DNA of 64,000 bases from Prevotella sp. E13-27 (GCF_023217965.1 NZ_JALPSC010000001.1:496001-560000); one strand, 5' to 3'; counted from the stretch's first letter, positions 1 to 11,166 are shown. Translations and numbers: made by a program. The notes: generated by a model not told the origin, from the letters alone.

Positions 1-2646
1 TTCGGCAAGTGCCTCAGTGATCTCCTCACCGGCAGGAACGATGACATCGCCAGTCTTTGGGTTAACGACATCGTGAACGCTCACACGACCGAGAATGCGC
101 TCTGCCAGCGATGAAATGACCTCGTCACCACTCTTAAGCGCAGTGCAGACGAGTCCGCGAAGCGTACCGCAGTCCTCTTCGTTGATGATAACATCGTGAG
201 ATACGTCAACAAGACGACGTGTCAGATAACCTGCGTCGGCAGTCTTCATGGCAGTATCAGCCAGACCCTTACGGGCACCGTGGGTAGAGATGAAGTACTC
301 CAGCACTGACATACCTTCCTTGAAGTTCGACAGAATTGGGTTCTCAATAATCTGGTGTCCCTCGGCACCGGCCTTCTGAGGCTTAGCCATCAGACCACGG
401 ATACCTGAGAGCTGCTTAATCTGGTCCTTAGAACCACGGGCACCTGAGTCAAGCATCATGAATACAGCATTGAAGCCCTGGTCAGCCTCAGTCATCTGCT
501 TCATGAGGATGTTACCGATATCGTTGTTAACGTGAGTCCATGTATCGATAACCTGGTTATAACGCTCGTTATCGGTGATGAAGCCCATGTTATAGTTGTC
601 GGTAATCTGCTGCACTTCCTGGTTACCCTTCTCAATGAGGTCGGCCTTCTCCTTCGGGATGATGATGTCATCGAGGTTGAATGACAGACCTGCGAGATAT
701 GCCATGCGATAACCAAGGTTCTTGATACCGTCAAGGAACTCACATGCCTCGGCGAAACCTACGTTCTTGATAACGTCGGCAATGATGTCACGAAGTGACT
801 TTTTAGAAATGACCTTGTTTACATAGCCAACCTCCTTTGGAACGATGCCGTTCACGATGACACGACCTACAGAAGTCTCTACCTGATGGCGAACTTTCTT
901 GCCGTCAACAACATCGTCAACAATTACCTTTACCAAGGCGTGGAGGTCACACTTGCCTTCGTTGTGAGCAATGATTGCCTCCTCAGGACCGTAGAACGAC
1001 AGGCCCTCACCCTTTGCACCTGGACGAATCTTGGTGATGTAGTACAGACCAAGCACCATATCCTGTGATGGCACAGTGATAGGAGCGCCGTTAGCAGGGT
1101 TCAGGATGTTGTGGCTCTGGAGCATGAGCAGCTGTGCCTCGAGAATTGCCTCGTTAGACAGTGGGAGGTGTACAGCCATCTGGTCACCGTCGAAGTCGGC
1201 GTTGAACGCAGTACATGCCAATGGGTGGAGCTGGATAGCCTTACCCTCGATGAGCTTTGGCTGGAACGCCTGAATACCGAGACGGTGAAGTGTTGGTGCA
1301 CGGTTAAGGAGCACTGGATGACCCTTCATCACGTTCTCAAGGATGTCCCAGATAACTGGCTCGCGACGGTCAACAATCTTCTTAGCGCTCTTAACAGTCT
1401 TCACGATGCCGCGCTCAATGAGCTTACGGATTATGAATGGCTTGTAAAGCTCGGCAGCCATCAGCTTTGGCAGACCGCACTCGCCCATCTTCAACTCAGG
1501 ACCTACGACGATAACCGAACGTGCTGAATAGTCAACACGCTTACCGAGCAAGTTCTGACGGAAGCGTCCCTGCTTACCTTTCAGTGAGTCAGAGAGTGAC
1601 TTCAGAGGACGGTTGCTATCGCTCTTGACAGCGCTTGACTTACGAGAGTTGTCGAAGAGTGAGTCAACAGCTTCCTGCAGCATGCGCTTCTCGTTACGGA
1701 GGATGACCTCAGGAGCATGAATCTCCATGAGACGCTTCAGACGGTTGTTACGAATGATAACGCGACGATAGAGGTCATTAAGGTCGGATGTTGCGAAACG
1801 ACCACCATCCAGTGGAACGAGAGGACGGAGCTCAGGAGGTGTGACGGGGATGATCTTCATTATCATCCACTCAGGACGGTTTATGCCCTTCTCTACACTT
1901 GCACGGAAAGCCTCTACAACCTGCAGACGCTTCAGAGCCTCGTTCTTACGCTGCTGAGAAGAGTCGGTATTTGCACGGTCGCGGAGCTCGTAAGAGAGTG
2001 AGTCGAGATCAAGCTTCTGCAACAGCTCATAGACAGCCTCTGCACCCATCTTAGCAACGAACTTGTTGGGATCGCTATCGTCAAGCATGTAGTTCTCCTC
2101 AGAGAGTTGGTTGTCCAGGATATCATTGTATTCCTCCTCAGAAAGGAGGTCATACTTCTGAGAACCGAGGATTGGATTACCCTCAGCGTCCTTACGACCC
2201 TCTAAAGCACCTGGCTGGATAACGACATAGCGCTCGTAATAGATGATGGCATCGAGCTTCTTGGTTGGAAGACCAAGAAGATAGCCAATCTTATTTGGAA
2301 GGCTGCGGAAATACCAGATGTGAGCCACAGGAACCACCAGTTCGATATGACCGCTACGCTCACGACGTACCTTCTTCTCGGTCACCTCAACACCGCAACG
2401 GTCACAAACGATACCCTTATAACGGATGCGCTTGTACTTACCGCAGGCGCACTCATAGTCCTTGGTAGGACCGAAGATGCGCTCGCAGAACAAACCGTCA
2501 CGTTCAGGCTTGTAAGTACGATAGTTGATGGTCTCAGGCTTTGTCACCTCACCAAATGAATTTTCGAGAATTTCCTCAGGAGAAGCAAGTCCGATAGTAA
2601 TTTTGGTGAAATTACTCTTTGTCTTTGATTCTTTCTTGAAAGCCAT
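1..2646 (-). CDS. rpoC: RNA polymerase subunit beta' (partial, 3' end outside window)
   Basis: This is the catalytic beta' subunit of RNA polymerase. The window holds the first 882 codons and the gene continues past the left edge. The start is [10 protein letters not shown] at 2646. The N-terminal zinc-binding module is visible (CACGKYKRI followed by CDRCGVEV), then the clamp/rudder region. The invariant Mg-binding loop [10 protein letters not shown] is encoded at about 1174-1203. It lies 39 nt downstream of rpoB in the same direction, the usual rpoBC arrangement. There is no Shine-Dalgarno sequence; the spacer is a pyrimidine-rich repeat tract with TTAC every 8 bp. Nothing suggests damage within the visible part. 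Confidence 0.97.
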   Translation of the reverse strand, partial: MAFKKESKTKSNFTKITIGLASPEEILENSFGEVTKPETINYRTYKPERDGLFCERIFGPTKDYECACGKYKRIRYKGIVCDRCGVEVTEKKVRRERSGHIELVVPVAHIWYFRSLPNKIGYLLGLPTKKLDAIIYYERYVVIQPGALEGRKDAEGNPILGSQKYDLLSEEEYNDILDNQLSEENYMLDDSDPNKFVAKMGAEAVYELLQKLDLDSLSYELRDRANTDSSQQRKNEALKRLQVVEAFRASVEKGINRPEWMIMKIIPVTPPELRPLVPLDGGRFATSDLNDLYRRVIIRNNRLKRLMEIHAPEVILRNEKRMLQEAVDSLFDNSRKSSAVKSDSNRPLKSLSDSLKGKQGRFRQNLLGKRVDYSARSVIVVGPELKMGECGLPKLMAAELYKPFIIRKLIERGIVKTVKSAKKIVDRREPVIWDILENVMKGHPVLLNRAPTLHRLGIQAFQPKLIEGKAIQLHPLACTAFNADFDGDQMAVHLPLSNEAILEAQLLMLQSHNILNPANGAPITVPSQDMVLGLYYITKIRPGAKGEGLSFYGPEEAIIAHNEGKCDLHALVKVIVDDVVDGKKVRHQVETSVGRVIVNGIVPKEVGYVNKVISKKSLRDIIADVIKNVGFAEACEFLDGIKNLGYRMAYLAGLSFNLDDIIIPKEKADLIEKGNQEVQQITDNYNMGFITDNERYNQVIDTWTHVNNDIGNILMKQMTEADQGFNAVFMMLDSGARGSKDQIKQLSGIRGLMAKPQKAGAEGHQIIENPILSNFKEGMSVLEYFISTHGARKGLADTAMKTADAGYLTRRLVDVSHDVIINEEDCGTLRGLVCTALKSGDEVISSLAERILGRVSVHDVVNPKTGDVIVPAGEEITEALAE

Positions 2647-2663
2647 ATTTCAATTCTTCTTTT

Positions 2664-2683
2664 TTACTTTTTTACCTAATTAC
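2664..2683. repeat. 8-bp periodic TTAC tract in the rpoB-rpoC spacer
   Basis: TTAC occurs at 2664, 2672 and 2680, exactly 8 bp apart, within a T-rich spacer. It is short and could be chance, but it resembles the longer periodic spacers at 6515, 9776, 19739 and 24003. Confidence 0.35.
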
Positions 2684-2685
2684 CT

Positions 2686-5600
2686 TTAATCGAGGGTTAC
2701 GCTCAAGCCAAGACCACGGAGCTCGTGAAGGAGCACGTTGAGCGACTCAGGAATACCAGGTGTTGGCATTGGATCGCCCTTAACGATGGCCTCGTAGGCT
2801 TTAGAACGTCCGACAGTATCATCAGACTTGATGGTGAGGATTTCCTGAAGCACGTGGCTGGCACCAAAGGCCTCCAGTGCCCATACCTCCATCTCACCGA
2901 AACGCTGACCACCGAACTGTGCTTTACCGCCGAGAGGCTGCTGAGTGATGAGACTGTACGGACCGATAGAACGAGCGTGCATCTTGTCCTCAACCATGTG
3001 ACCGAGCTTCAAGAAGTATGTGATACCTACTGTAGCAGGCTGGTCGAAGCGCTCACCTGTCTCACCATCATAGAGGTGAGTAGAGCAGAGGTGTGGCAGA
3101 CCTGCCTTGTCAGTCCACTCTGCGAGGTCTTCGAGCTTAGCACCGTCGAAGATAGGAGTAGCGAACTTAACGCCCAGACGCTTACCTGCTGCACCGAGGA
3201 TAGCCTCGAATATCTGACCCAGGTTCATACGAGAAGGCACACCCAGTGGGTTCAGTACCAAGTCAACAGGACGACCATCCTCGAGGAATGGCATATCCTC
3301 CTGACGTACAACCTTAGAGACGATACCCTTGTTACCGTGACGACCTGCGAGCTTATCACCCACACCGATCTTACGCTTCTTGGCAACATATACCTTAGCC
3401 ATCTGCAGGATGCCTGAAGGCAGCTCATCGCCTATGGTGATGGCGAACTTCCTACGCTTCATCTCTGCATCGAGCAGCTTGTACTTCTTCATGTAGTTAA
3501 TGATGAGCTGAGCAATGAGCTGGTTCTTATGGTCATCATTAGTCCACTTGTTGGTCTGGATATCGCCATACTCAAGGTTACGCAGTGCTGTTACTGTGAA
3601 CTTAGAGCCCTTAGAGATAATCTCAGCGCCAGTGTAGTCCTTGACACCCATAGAGGTCTTGCCCTTTGTGAGAGTCATCAGCTTATCGATAAGGATATCC
3701 TTCAAGTCCTCAACCTTTGCCTCGTACTCCTCGTCAATCTTAGCCAGAATCTGCTTGTCCTGCATCTTGGTCTGACGAGTCTTGATGGCACGTGCAAAGA
3801 GTTTCTTGTCGATGATAACACCTGACAGTGATGGGTTAGCCTTCAGTGAAGAATCCTTCACATCGCCTGCCTTATCACCGAAGATGGCACGGAGCAGCTT
3901 CTCTTCTGGTGAAGGATCGCTCTCGCCCTTTGGTGAGATCTTACCGATGAGGATATCACCTGGCTCTACGCGAGCACCAACACGGATGATACCGTTATCA
4001 TCAAGATCCTTTGTAGCCTCTTCGCTTACGTTTGGAATATCGGCTGTGAACTCCTCAACGCCACGCTTTGTCTCACGAACATCGAGAGAGTACTCATCAA
4101 CGTGTACAGAAGTAAGGATATCTTCACGAACGATACGCTCGTTGAGCACGATAGCATCCTCATAGTTGTAACCCTTCCAAGGCATGTAAGCCACGAGGAG
4201 GTTACGTCCAAGAGCAAGCTCACCATTCTCGGTAGCATAACCCTCAGTGAGGATGTCACCCTTCTTCACACGCTGACCCTTGTTACAGATAGGACGCAGG
4301 TCGATGGTCATGTTCTGGTTCGTACGACGGAACTTAGAAATACGATATTCCTTCAGAGCTGGCTCGAAGCTTACGAACTCCTCATCCTCGGTGCGGTCAT
4401 AGAGGATACGGATTGTTGTAGCGTCAACATACTCTACAACGCCATCACCCTCGGCAGTAACCATTGTACGAGAGTCCTCACAAACCTGCTTCTCAATACC
4501 AGTACCTACGATAGGCGCTTCGTTGTGGAGCAGAGGCACAGCCTGACGCATCATGTTAGATCCCATCAGTGCGCGGTGAGCATCGTCATGCTCAAGGAAT
4601 GGGATGAGCGATGCAGCGATAGACGCGATCTGCTGTGGTGAAACATCCATGAGGTCAACGTCTGTTGGAGGAACAACGGGGAAGTCGGCATCCTGACGGC
4701 ACTTAACGACCTTGCGGATGAATGTGCCATCGTCGTTCAGAGGTGCATTACCCTGACCGATAATGTGACCTTCCTCCTCCTCGGCTGTGAGGTAAACGAT
4801 ACCCTCGTCGGTGAGGTTAGCAACGCCGTTCTCAACCTTACGGTAAGGAGTCTGGATGAAGCCGAGCTCATTGATCTTAGCATACACACAGAGAGAAGAG
4901 ATAAGACCGATGTTTGGTCCTTCAGGGCTCTCAATAGGACACAGACGACCATAGTGTGTATAGTGCACGTCACGCACCTCGAAGCCGGCACGCTCACGTG
5001 ACAGACCGCCAGGACCCAGTGCAGAGAGACGACGCTTGTGTGTCACCTCAGCCAGTGGGTTGGTCTGGTCCATGAACTGCGACAGTGGGTTTGTTCCAAA
5101 GAACGAGTTGATAACGCTTGAGATAGTTTTTGCGTTAATCAGGTCTGTAGGAGTGAACACCTCGTTGTCGCGAACGTTCATGCGCTCACGAATGGTACGG
5201 TTCATTCGAGCCAGACCTATCGCGAACTGATTTGACAGCTGCTCACCGACGGTGCGTACGCGACGGTTTGACAGGTGGTCAATATCGTCGACAGCAGCCT
5301 TAGAGTTGATCAGCTGGATGAGATACTTAATAATCTCAATAATATCTTCTTTAGTCAGGACGCGAACATCCATGTCGGTGTTAAGTCCCAACTTCTTGTT
5401 GATTCTGTAACGGCCTACATCGCCAAGGTCGTAACGCTTGTCAGAGAAGAACAGGTTTTGGATAACCTCACGTGCGCTGGCGTCATCAGCAGGGTCAGCA
5501 TTACGCAGCTGGCGATAGATGTAGAGCACAGCCTCCTTCTCGGAGTTACTTGGGTCTTTGGCAAGTGTGTTGAAGATAATGCTGTAGTCCTGAGCCACAG

Positions 5601-6498
5601 CCTCGTCCTTATGTACGAGGATGGTCTGAGCGCCGCTCTCGAGAATATCGAGGAGGTTATCTTCGGTAATCTCTGTCTCACGGTCCATGATGACCTCATT
5701 ACGCTCGATAGATACTACTTCACCTGTATCCTCATCAACGAAGTCCTCGTTCCAGCTCTTCAGAACACGTGCAGCCAGACGACAGCCAACAACCTTCTTC
5801 AAAGCGGTCTTGTTAACCTTAACTTCCTCTGCCAGGTCGAAAATCTGAAGGATGTCCTTATCATTTTCGAAACCGATGGCACGAAGCAGAGTAGTAACAG
5901 GCAACTTCTTCTTACGGTCGATATAAGCATACATCACGTTGTTTATATCGGTAGCGAACTCAATCCATGAGCCCTTGAACGGAATGATACGTGCTGAATA
6001 AAGCAGCGATCCGTTGGCATGAACGTTCTGACCGAAGAAGACACCAGGTGAACGGTGCAACTGAGAAACGACAACGCGCTCAGCACCGTTGATTACGAAT
6101 GTGCCATTGGCAGTCATATAAGGAATAGGACCGAGGAACACATCCTGAATAACGGTGGGGAAATCTACGTGGTCCGGATCTGTGCAATACAGTTTCAGCT
6201 TAGCCTTCAAGGGTACGCTATATGTCAGTCCACGCTCCAAGCATTCGTCGATGGTATAGCGAGGTGGGTCAATATAGTAATCCAAGAACTCAAGAACAAA
6301 ACTGTTGCGAGTGTCTGTGATAGGGAAGTTCTCTGCGAACACCTTATACAGACCGTCGTTCTTGCGTTCCTCAGGCGGAGTGTCTAACTGCAGAAAGTCT
6401 TTAAATGACTTTAGTTGCACATCGAGAAAGTCCGGTAACGGCATCGGATTCTTGACGCTGCCAAAGTTTACTCTGTTGTCTATTACTTTTGAAGCCAT
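2686..6498 (-). CDS. rpoB: RNA polymerase subunit beta
   Basis: This is the 1,270-residue beta subunit of RNA polymerase, a normal length for Bacteroidetes. It starts [13 protein letters not shown]. The rifampicin-binding region is intact ([20 protein letters not shown], then [18 protein letters not shown], then the [11 protein letters not shown] motif). The positions equivalent to E. coli D516, H526 and S531 carry the sensitive-type residues D, H and S. The C-terminal [13 protein letters not shown] motif that contacts beta' is present. A 137-nt gap separates it from rplL and contains a hairpin and six CTAG repeats, so rpoBC may be expressed at a different level from the ribosomal genes. Confidence 0.98.
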   Translation of the reverse strand: MASKVIDNRVNFGSVKNPMPLPDFLDVQLKSFKDFLQLDTPPEERKNDGLYKVFAENFPITDTRNSFVLEFLDYYIDPPRYTIDECLERGLTYSVPLKAKLKLYCTDPDHVDFPTVIQDVFLGPIPYMTANGTFVINGAERVVVSQLHRSPGVFFGQNVHANGSLLYSARIIPFKGSWIEFATDINNVMYAYIDRKKKLPVTTLLRAIGFENDKDILQIFDLAEEVKVNKTALKKVVGCRLAARVLKSWNEDFVDEDTGEVVSIERNEVIMDRETEITEDNLLDILESGAQTILVHKDEAVAQDYSIIFNTLAKDPSNSEKEAVLYIYRQLRNADPADDASAREVIQNLFFSDKRYDLGDVGRYRINKKLGLNTDMDVRVLTKEDIIEIIKYLIQLINSKAAVDDIDHLSNRRVRTVGEQLSNQFAIGLARMNRTIRERMNVRDNEVFTPTDLINAKTISSVINSFFGTNPLSQFMDQTNPLAEVTHKRRLSALGPGGLSRERAGFEVRDVHYTHYGRLCPIESPEGPNIGLISSLCVYAKINELGFIQTPYRKVENGVANLTDEGIVYLTAEEEEGHIIGQGNAPLNDDGTFIRKVVKCRQDADFPVVPPTDVDLMDVSPQQIASIAASLIPFLEHDDAHRALMGSNMMRQAVPLLHNEAPIVGTGIEKQVCEDSRTMVTAEGDGVVEYVDATTIRILYDRTEDEEFVSFEPALKEYRISKFRRTNQNMTIDLRPICNKGQRVKKGDILTEGYATENGELALGRNLLVAYMPWKGYNYEDAIVLNERIVREDILTSVHVDEYSLDVRETKRGVEEFTADIPNVSEEATKDLDDNGIIRVGARVEPGDILIGKISPKGESDPSPEEKLLRAIFGDKAGDVKDSSLKANPSLSGVIIDKKLFARAIKTRQTKMQDKQILAKIDEEYEAKVEDLKDILIDKLMTLTKGKTSMGVKDYTGAEIISKGSKFTVTALRNLEYGDIQTNKWTNDDHKNQLIAQLIINYMKKYKLLDAEMKRRKFAITIGDELPSGILQMAKVYVAKKRKIGVGDKLAGRHGNKGIVSKVVRQEDMPFLEDGRPVDLVLNPLGVPSRMNLGQIFEAILGAAGKRLGVKFATPIFDGAKLEDLAEWTDKAGLPHLCSTHLYDGETGERFDQPATVGITYFLKLGHMVEDKMHARSIGPYSLITQQPLGGKAQFGGQRFGEMEVWALEAFGASHVLQEILTIKSDDTVGRSKAYEAIVKGDPMPTPGIPESLNVLLHELRGLGLSVTLD

Positions 6499-6514
6499 AA
6501 AAAAATTATTGTTT

Positions 6515-6563
6515 CTAGAATTTCTAGTTTCTCTAGATAATCTAGTTAATCTAGAAAATCTAG
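6515..6563. repeat. CTAG array with 9-bp period, rplL-rpoB spacer
   Basis: CTAG starts at 6515, 6524, 6533, 6542, 6551 and 6560: six copies exactly 9 bp apart, usually as TCTAG followed by A/T-rich filler. It lies in the rpoB 5' leader, between the hairpin at 6581-6613 and the rpoB start. CTAG is otherwise scattered and infrequent in the window. Confidence 0.85.
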
Positions 6564-6580
6564 TATAATTGACAAGAAAA

Positions 6581-6613
6581 GGTTAGGAACCCTCTACTGG
6601 AGAGCTCCTAACC
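6581..6613 (-). terminator. Attenuator-like hairpin between rplL and rpoB
   Basis: A perfect inverted repeat GGTTAGGA/TCCTAACC encloses a second stem CTCT/AGAG with a five-base loop. On the minus strand it is followed by TTTTC, so it can act as a partial intrinsic terminator. In E. coli the rplL-rpoB gap holds an attenuator and an RNase III site that lower rpoBC expression relative to the L7/L12 gene. The same role here is inferred from position and structure. Confidence 0.7.
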
Positions 6614-6635
6614 AAAAATTATTGTTGTGCTTAAA

Positions 6636-7016
6636 TTACTTCAGCTCAACTACTGCACCCTCAGCCTCGATAGTCTTCTTCAGGTTCTCAGCCTCGTCCT
6701 TAGACATGCCTTCCTTAACAGTTGCAGGAGCGCCGTCTACGAGATCCTTAGCTTCCTTCAGGCCAAGACCACAAGCTTCCTTGATAGCCTTAACAACCTT
6801 CAGCTTGTTTGCGCCTGCATCCTTCAGAACTACGTCGAAAGATGTCTTCTCCTCAGCAGCGGCAGCTGCGCCACCTGCTGCAGGACCAGCAGCTACTGCA
6901 ACGGCTGCAGCAGCAGGCTCAATTCCATACTCGTCCTTCAGGACTGTTGCCAACTCGTTAACTTCTTTCACAGTAAGGTTTACCAACTCTTCTGCGATAG
7001 CTTTAATATCTGCCAT
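6636..7016 (-). CDS. rplL: 50S ribosomal protein bL12 (L7/L12)
   Basis: This 126-residue stalk protein recruits translation factors to the ribosome. An N-terminal dimerisation helix ([19 protein letters not shown]) leads into an Ala/Gly/Pro-rich hinge at about residues 34-55. The C-terminal domain contains [19 protein letters not shown] and [15 protein letters not shown], the conserved factor-binding surface. It lies 52 nt downstream of rplJ and upstream of the attenuator-like hairpin before rpoB. The start is preceded only by A/T-rich sequence with no Shine-Dalgarno motif. Confidence 0.98.
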   Translation of the reverse strand: MADIKAIAEELVNLTVKEVNELATVLKDEYGIEPAAAAVAVAAGPAAGGAAAAAEEKTSFDVVLKDAGANKLKVVKAIKEACGLGLKEAKDLVDGAPATVKEGMSKDEAENLKKTIEAEGAVVELK

Positions 7017-7068
7017 TGTATTTAAAATTTTTAATTGTTTTTAATGTTAAATTGTTATCTTTCACTGA

Positions 7069-7590
7069 TTACTTGTTACGCTCAGCGATAGCGTCGAGGA
7101 GACCATGAATCTTGCCACCGGCGTTCAAGCCAGAAACAACATTCTTGATTGGTGACTGCAGCAGAGCCACAACATCGGCGATAAGTTCGTTCTTGCTCTT
7201 GATAGCAACAAGTTCTTCGAGCTTGTCAGCGCCAACGAAGATGCTCTCTTCAGCGTAAGCACCCTTCAATGCAGGAATCTCTTCCTTAGCTGTTTTATAT
7301 TCCTTGAGCAGCTTAGCAGGAGCGTTTGCCGTCTGGCAGAACATTACTGCTGTGTTACCCTTAAGGCAGCCATAGAGAGGCTCGAAATCGATATCAGAAG
7401 CTTCGAAAGCTTTGTGAAGGAGGGCGTTCTTTACAACGACCATCTTGATATCGTTCTTGAAGCACTTGCGACGCAGGTCGCTTGTCTTCTGTGCATCAAG
7501 TCCAGTAAGACTTACGAGGTAGAAATGAGAATACTCCTTGAGTTTCTCTCCAAGCTCTACGATGATAGTATCTTTTACTTCCTTTTTCAT
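7069..7590 (-). CDS. rplJ: 50S ribosomal protein uL10
   Basis: This 173-residue protein is the base of the ribosomal stalk and binds L7/L12 dimers through its C-terminal helix. The N-terminal MKKEVKDTIIVELGEKLKEY and the central region FKNDIKMVVVKNALL are typical of L10. Only about 20 nt separate it from rplA. There is therefore no room between those genes for the long L10 leader used for autoregulation in enterobacteria; any control must act elsewhere. Confidence 0.96.
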   Translation of the reverse strand: MKKEVKDTIIVELGEKLKEYSHFYLVSLTGLDAQKTSDLRRKCFKNDIKMVVVKNALLHKAFEASDIDFEPLYGCLKGNTAVMFCQTANAPAKLLKEYKTAKEEIPALKGAYAEESIFVGADKLEELVAIKSKNELIADVVALLQSPIKNVVSGLNAGGKIHGLLDAIAERNK

Positions 7591-7610
7591 TTGTCTAATC
7601 TTTTAACGAG

Positions 7611-8303
7611 TTATTCAACTGATTTAGGATCTATCTTGATACCCTTACTCATAGTGCTTGACAAGAAGATACTCTTAATGTAAGTACCCTTAGCTGCAGC
7701 GGGCTTCAGTTTGATAATGGTCTGGATGAACTCCTTAGCATTCTCAAAGATCTGGTCAGCAGTGAAGGTAACCTTACCGATTGACGTGTGAACGATACCC
7801 GTCTTGTCAACCTTGAAGTCAATCTTACCCTGCTTCACTTCCTTAACAGCCTTTGCAACATCCATCGTAACAGTACCGCTCTTTGGGTTTGGCATCAAGC
7901 CACGAGGACCGAGTACACGACCCAAGGGACCAAGCTTACCCATGCAAGAGGGCATCGTAATGATAACATCAACATCGGTCCAACCACCTTTGATTTTCTC
8001 AATGTATTCATCGAGACCAACATAGTCGGCACCGGCTTCCTTGGCAGCAGCCTCCTGATCGGGAGTACAGAGAGCGAGCACACGTGTTACCTTACCAGTA
8101 CCATTGGGCAGCGAAACAACGCCGCGCACCATCTGGTTAGCCTTACGTGGATCTACGCCCAGACGTACATCTACATCAACTGAAGCAGCAAACTTTGTAG
8201 TCGTAATCTCTTTCACAAGAGCGGCTGCTTCTTTCAATGTGTAGGCTTTCCCTGCTTCAACCTTATCAGCTACCAACTTTTGATTTTTTGTCAGTTTACT
8301 CAT
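7611..8303 (-). CDS. rplA: 50S ribosomal protein uL1
   Basis: This 230-residue L1 protein forms the mobile L1 stalk that handles deacylated tRNA at the E site. In many bacteria it represses the L11-L1 mRNA. Recognisable stretches include the start [48 protein letters not shown] and the C-terminal [16 protein letters not shown]. It lies 24 nt downstream of rplK in the conserved rplKAJL order. No Shine-Dalgarno motif precedes it. Confidence 0.97.
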   Translation of the reverse strand: MSKLTKNQKLVADKVEAGKAYTLKEAAALVKEITTTKFAASVDVDVRLGVDPRKANQMVRGVVSLPNGTGKVTRVLALCTPDQEAAAKEAGADYVGLDEYIEKIKGGWTDVDVIITMPSCMGKLGPLGRVLGPRGLMPNPKSGTVTMDVAKAVKEVKQGKIDFKVDKTGIVHTSIGKVTFTADQIFENAKEFIQTIIKLKPAAAKGTYIKSIFLSSTMSKGIKIDPKSVE

Positions 8304-8327
8304 TGTCTTTTAAAATTGAAGTTATTG

Positions 8328-8768
8328 TTATTTACCAGGGAACTCCCCTTGTACAGTGATACCCATGCTACGTGCCGTACCAGCAATCTGTTTCATAGCA
8401 GACTCGATAGTGAAGCAGTTCAGGTCAGCGAGCTTATCTTCAGCGATAGCACGAATCTGATCCCATGTTACGCTTGCAACCTTCTTACGATTAGGCTCAG
8501 CGGAACCACCCTTCACCTTTGCAGCCTCAATAAGCTGAACTGCTGCGGGAGGAGTCTTGATTACGAAATCAAACGACTTGTCGGCATAGTAAGTGATAAC
8601 AACAGGAAGAATCTTACCTGCCTTATCCTGGGTTCTGGCGTTGAACTCTTTGCAGAATCCCATGATGTTAATACCCTTTGAACCCAGAGCAGGTCCTACG
8701 GGAGGCGAGGGATTCGCAGCGCCACCTTTAATCTGTAATTTGATTAATCCAGCAACTTCTTTAGCCAT
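8328..8768 (-). CDS. rplK: 50S ribosomal protein uL11
   Basis: This 146-residue L11 protein is part of the GTPase-associated centre, bound to 23S rRNA with L10. It starts [20 protein letters not shown] and contains [22 protein letters not shown], the proline-rich N-terminal domain characteristic of L11. The C-terminal RNA-binding domain includes [18 protein letters not shown] and GTARSMGI. A 98-nt gap to nusG precedes it. That gap contains small inverted repeats (for example GTGG/CCAC) and could hold an L1-responsive leader, but this is not demonstrated. Confidence 0.97.
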   Translation of the reverse strand: MAKEVAGLIKLQIKGGAANPSPPVGPALGSKGINIMGFCKEFNARTQDKAGKILPVVITYYADKSFDFVIKTPPAAVQLIEAAKVKGGSAEPNRKKVASVTWDQIRAIAEDKLADLNCFTIESAMKQIAGTARSMGITVQGEFPGK

Positions 8769-8866
8769 TTCTGTTTGTAAAAATTAAAAATTTGTTGTCA
8801 TATAAGCCAAGGCGTGGAAGCCACCTGTGACCGTATATAAGAACGACGTCGTAACAGAATTACGTC

Positions 8867-9412
8867 TTATTCTTTCTCTACTTGATTGAATCCTAGTTCC
8901 AGCGGTGTCTTACGACCGAAGATCTTAACCATTACTTTCAGCTTGTGCTTCTCAGCATTAACCTCTTCAATAACACCACTGAATCCGCTGAATGGGCCGT
9001 CTGTAACCTTCACAGCCTCGTCAACAACATAAGGAACGCTTACTTCCTCTGTTCTCATGGCAGTCTCCTCGACTGTTCCGAGTATTCTATTGATGTCGGC
9101 CTGACGAACAGGGCTTGGATTGTCCATACCTCCGAGGAAGCCAAGGACATTTGGTATATAGCGAAGTGTATGAGTGATCTCGCCGTCGAGCTGCGCCTCA
9201 ACAAGCACGTAACCAGGAAGGAAAAGCTTCTCCTTCACGACACGCTTGCCATTACGCAACTGAGCATACTTCTCTGTAGGCAACAAAACCTGGCCGACAT
9301 GATCAGCCAGAACTTTGTCATTCTTCATCAAAGCCTCAAGATACTCCTTCACCTTAGCCTCTTTACCGCTAACGGCTTTCAGAACATACCATTTCATTCC
9401 AGTCTCTGCCAT
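8867..9412 (-). CDS. nusG: Transcription termination/antitermination factor NusG
   Basis: This 181-residue NusG binds RNA polymerase and couples it to Rho or the leading ribosome. The NGN domain begins [21 protein letters not shown] and includes [14 protein letters not shown]. The C-terminal KOW domain is [18 protein letters not shown]. It follows secE by 28 nt, the near-universal secE-nusG arrangement. The length is standard and no insertion is seen. Confidence 0.97.
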   Translation of the reverse strand: MAETGMKWYVLKAVSGKEAKVKEYLEALMKNDKVLADHVGQVLLPTEKYAQLRNGKRVVKEKLFLPGYVLVEAQLDGEITHTLRYIPNVLGFLGGMDNPSPVRQADINRILGTVEETAMRTEEVSVPYVVDEAVKVTDGPFSGFSGVIEEVNAEKHKLKVMVKIFGRKTPLELGFNQVEKE

Positions 9413-9440
9413 CTTTCTCTATTATTTTAGTGCAAGGAGC

Positions 9441-9635
9441 TTATGCGCCAAGACTATAGATGAACATCATAAACTTCTGGAAGACAGTGTCCAGTCCGAA
9501 AACCACCAGCGCAATAATAAGAGATGCCAAGAGCACAACTGAAGCACTCTGTGTCAACTCTTTTCTCGTAGGCCATGTAACCTCGTGTGCCAATTCATTG
9601 TAGCACAACTTACAATAATTAACAAACTTGTTCAT
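9441..9635 (-). CDS. secE: Preprotein translocase subunit SecE
   Basis: This 64-residue SecE is the small essential subunit of the SecYEG channel. The start is placed at the ATG at 9635 (MNKFVNYCKLCYNELAHEVT). The frame stays open upstream, but that extension would run into the tRNA-Trp gene and is not coding. The conserved amphipathic motif EVTWPTRKEL is followed by one transmembrane helix (about residues 32-50), the single-TM form usual outside enterobacteria. It lies between tRNA-Trp and nusG. Confidence 0.95.
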   Translation of the reverse strand: MNKFVNYCKLCYNELAHEVTWPTRKELTQSASVVLLASLIIALVVFGLDTVFQKFMMFIYSLGA

Positions 9636-9652
9636 TCTTCTTTTCTGTTTAG

Positions 9653-9725
9653 CACGGGAAGGAGGACTCGAACCCACGACCCTCGGTTTTGGAGACCGAT
9701 GCTCTACCAACTGAGCTATTCCCGT
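9653..9725 (-). tRNA. trnW: tRNA-Trp (anticodon CCA)
   Basis: A 73-nt cloverleaf with acceptor arms ACGGGAA/TTCCCGT and discriminator G. The anticodon loop is CTCCAAA, reading CCA. The T arm contains GTTCGAGTC. The 3' CCA is not encoded. It sits between tuf and secE. Confidence 0.97.
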
Positions 9726-9729
9726 AAAG

Positions 9730-9757
9730 AAGCCCCCGCCCGAAAGAACGGGAGCTT
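9730..9757 (-). terminator. Hairpin between tuf and tRNA-Trp
   Basis: Arms AAGCTCCCG and CGGGGGCTT (minus strand, one G-T pair) form a 9-bp stem directly before tRNA-Trp. The downstream T tract is poor (CTTCTTTA), so it is better read as a processing or attenuation structure than a full terminator. Confidence 0.5.
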
Positions 9758-9775
9758 TTTAATATTTTCGACTTT

Positions 9776-9833
9776 CTAGTTTGAGCTAGTTCAACTAGTT
9801 TTGCTAGTCTCACTAGTTTTCCTAGTTTCCTAG
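9776..9833. repeat. CTAG array with ~9-bp period downstream of tuf
   Basis: CTAG starts at 9776, 9786, 9795, 9804, 9813, 9822 and 9830, with spacings 10, 9, 9, 9, 9 and 8. The array ends 3 bp from the tuf stop codon. The copies are joined by variable T-rich filler, so CTAG and the period are conserved rather than the full unit. Confidence 0.85.
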
Positions 9834-9835
9834 TC

Positions 9836-11020
9836 TTAGTCTTCGTATACCTCTGTGATCTGACCAGAACCAACGGTACGACCACCTTCGCGGATAGCGA
9901 AACGGAGACCCTTGTTCAGTGCAACAGCGTAGATCAGCTCAACAGTGATCTCTACGTTATCACCAGGCATTACCATCTCAACGCCCTCTGGGAGGTGAAT
10001 CTCACCTGTGCAGTCCATTGTGCGGAGGTAGAACTGTGGACGATACTTGTTTCCGAATGGAGTGTGACGACCACCCTCTTCCTTCTTCAGAACGTAGATT
10101 GAAGCCTTGAACTTCTTGAATGGCTTGATCTGTCCTGGGTGGCAGAGTACCATACCACGCTTGATCTCGTTCTTATCGATACCGCGGAGCAGCAGACCTA
10201 CGTTGTCACCAGCCTGACCCTCATCGAGGAGCTTGCGGAACATCTCAACACCAGTTACAACTGAGTTCTTATCCTCACCAAGACCGAGCAGCTCAACAGC
10301 GTCACCAACGTGGATAACACCAGTCTCGATACGACCTGTAGCAACAGTACCACGGCCAGTGATTGAGAATACGTCCTCAACAGGCATCAAGAAAGGCTTG
10401 TCGGTAGCACGTGGAGGCTCCTGAATCCATGTATCGCAGGTATCCATCAGCTCCATAACCTTTTTCTCCCACTTCTCTACGCCGTTCAGAGCGCCGAGTG
10501 CAGAACCACGGATGATTGGGGTATCCTCTTCGAACTCGTACTGCTCGAGGATCTCACGAACCTCCATCTCAACGAGCTCAAGCATTTCCTCATCATCAAC
10601 CATATCACACTTGTTCAGGAAAACAACCAGACGAGGAACGTTTACCTGACGAGCGAGCAGAACGTGCTCACGAGTCTGAGGCATAGGACCATCAGTAGCA
10701 GCAACAACGAGGATAGCACCATCCATCTGAGCAGCACCAGTTACCATGTTCTTCACATAGTCAGCGTGGCCCGGGCAGTCAACGTGAGCGTAGTGACGCT
10801 TAGCGGTCTCATACTCAACGTGAGCGGTATTAATGGTGATACCGCGCTCCTTCTCCTCGGGAGCGTTGTCGATCTGATCGAACGACTTAACTTCAGAAAG
10901 ACCCTGCTTAGCCAGAACGGTGGTGATAGCAGCAGTCAGAGTTGTCTTACCGTGGTCAACGTGACCGATAGTACCAATGTTTACGTGCGGTTTGGTGCGC
11001 ACAAAGGTTTCTTTTGCCAT
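9836..11020 (-). CDS. tuf: Elongation factor Tu
   Basis: This 394-residue EF-Tu delivers aminoacyl-tRNA to the ribosome. GTPase motifs are intact: [10 protein letters not shown] (P-loop), the [12 protein letters not shown] switch I region, DCPGHADY (switch II) and NKCD (guanine specificity). Domains 2 and 3 follow, with [12 protein letters not shown] and the C-terminal [11 protein letters not shown]. It lies between the four-tRNA cluster and tRNA-Trp/secE, an order shared with the tufB locus of E. coli. Confidence 0.98.
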   Translation of the reverse strand: MAKETFVRTKPHVNIGTIGHVDHGKTTLTAAITTVLAKQGLSEVKSFDQIDNAPEEKERGITINTAHVEYETAKRHYAHVDCPGHADYVKNMVTGAAQMDGAILVVAATDGPMPQTREHVLLARQVNVPRLVVFLNKCDMVDDEEMLELVEMEVREILEQYEFEEDTPIIRGSALGALNGVEKWEKKVMELMDTCDTWIQEPPRATDKPFLMPVEDVFSITGRGTVATGRIETGVIHVGDAVELLGLGEDKNSVVTGVEMFRKLLDEGQAGDNVGLLLRGIDKNEIKRGMVLCHPGQIKPFKKFKASIYVLKKEEGGRHTPFGNKYRPQFYLRTMDCTGEIHLPEGVEMVMPGDNVEITVELIYAVALNKGLRFAIREGGRTVGSGQITEVYED

Positions 11021-11085
11021 TGTTGTTTGAGTTTATTAAATTTACGATTATACAATGTTTTTGCTCCTCCTAACTATTCTCAAAG

Positions 11086-11157
<72 letters not shown>

Positions 11158-11166
11158 ATTGCATAG

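Noticed and set aside
2725..3417. 230-codon open frame antisense to rpoB
   Set aside because: It is a shadow of the strongly conserved rpoB reading frame; similar long antisense frames occur at 5275-5970, 34523-35392, 36598-37257 and 39280-39852.
8769..8866. L1-binding riboregulator in the nusG-rplK gap
   Set aside because: Only short imperfect inverted repeats are visible; I could not match the rRNA-like L1 site with confidence.
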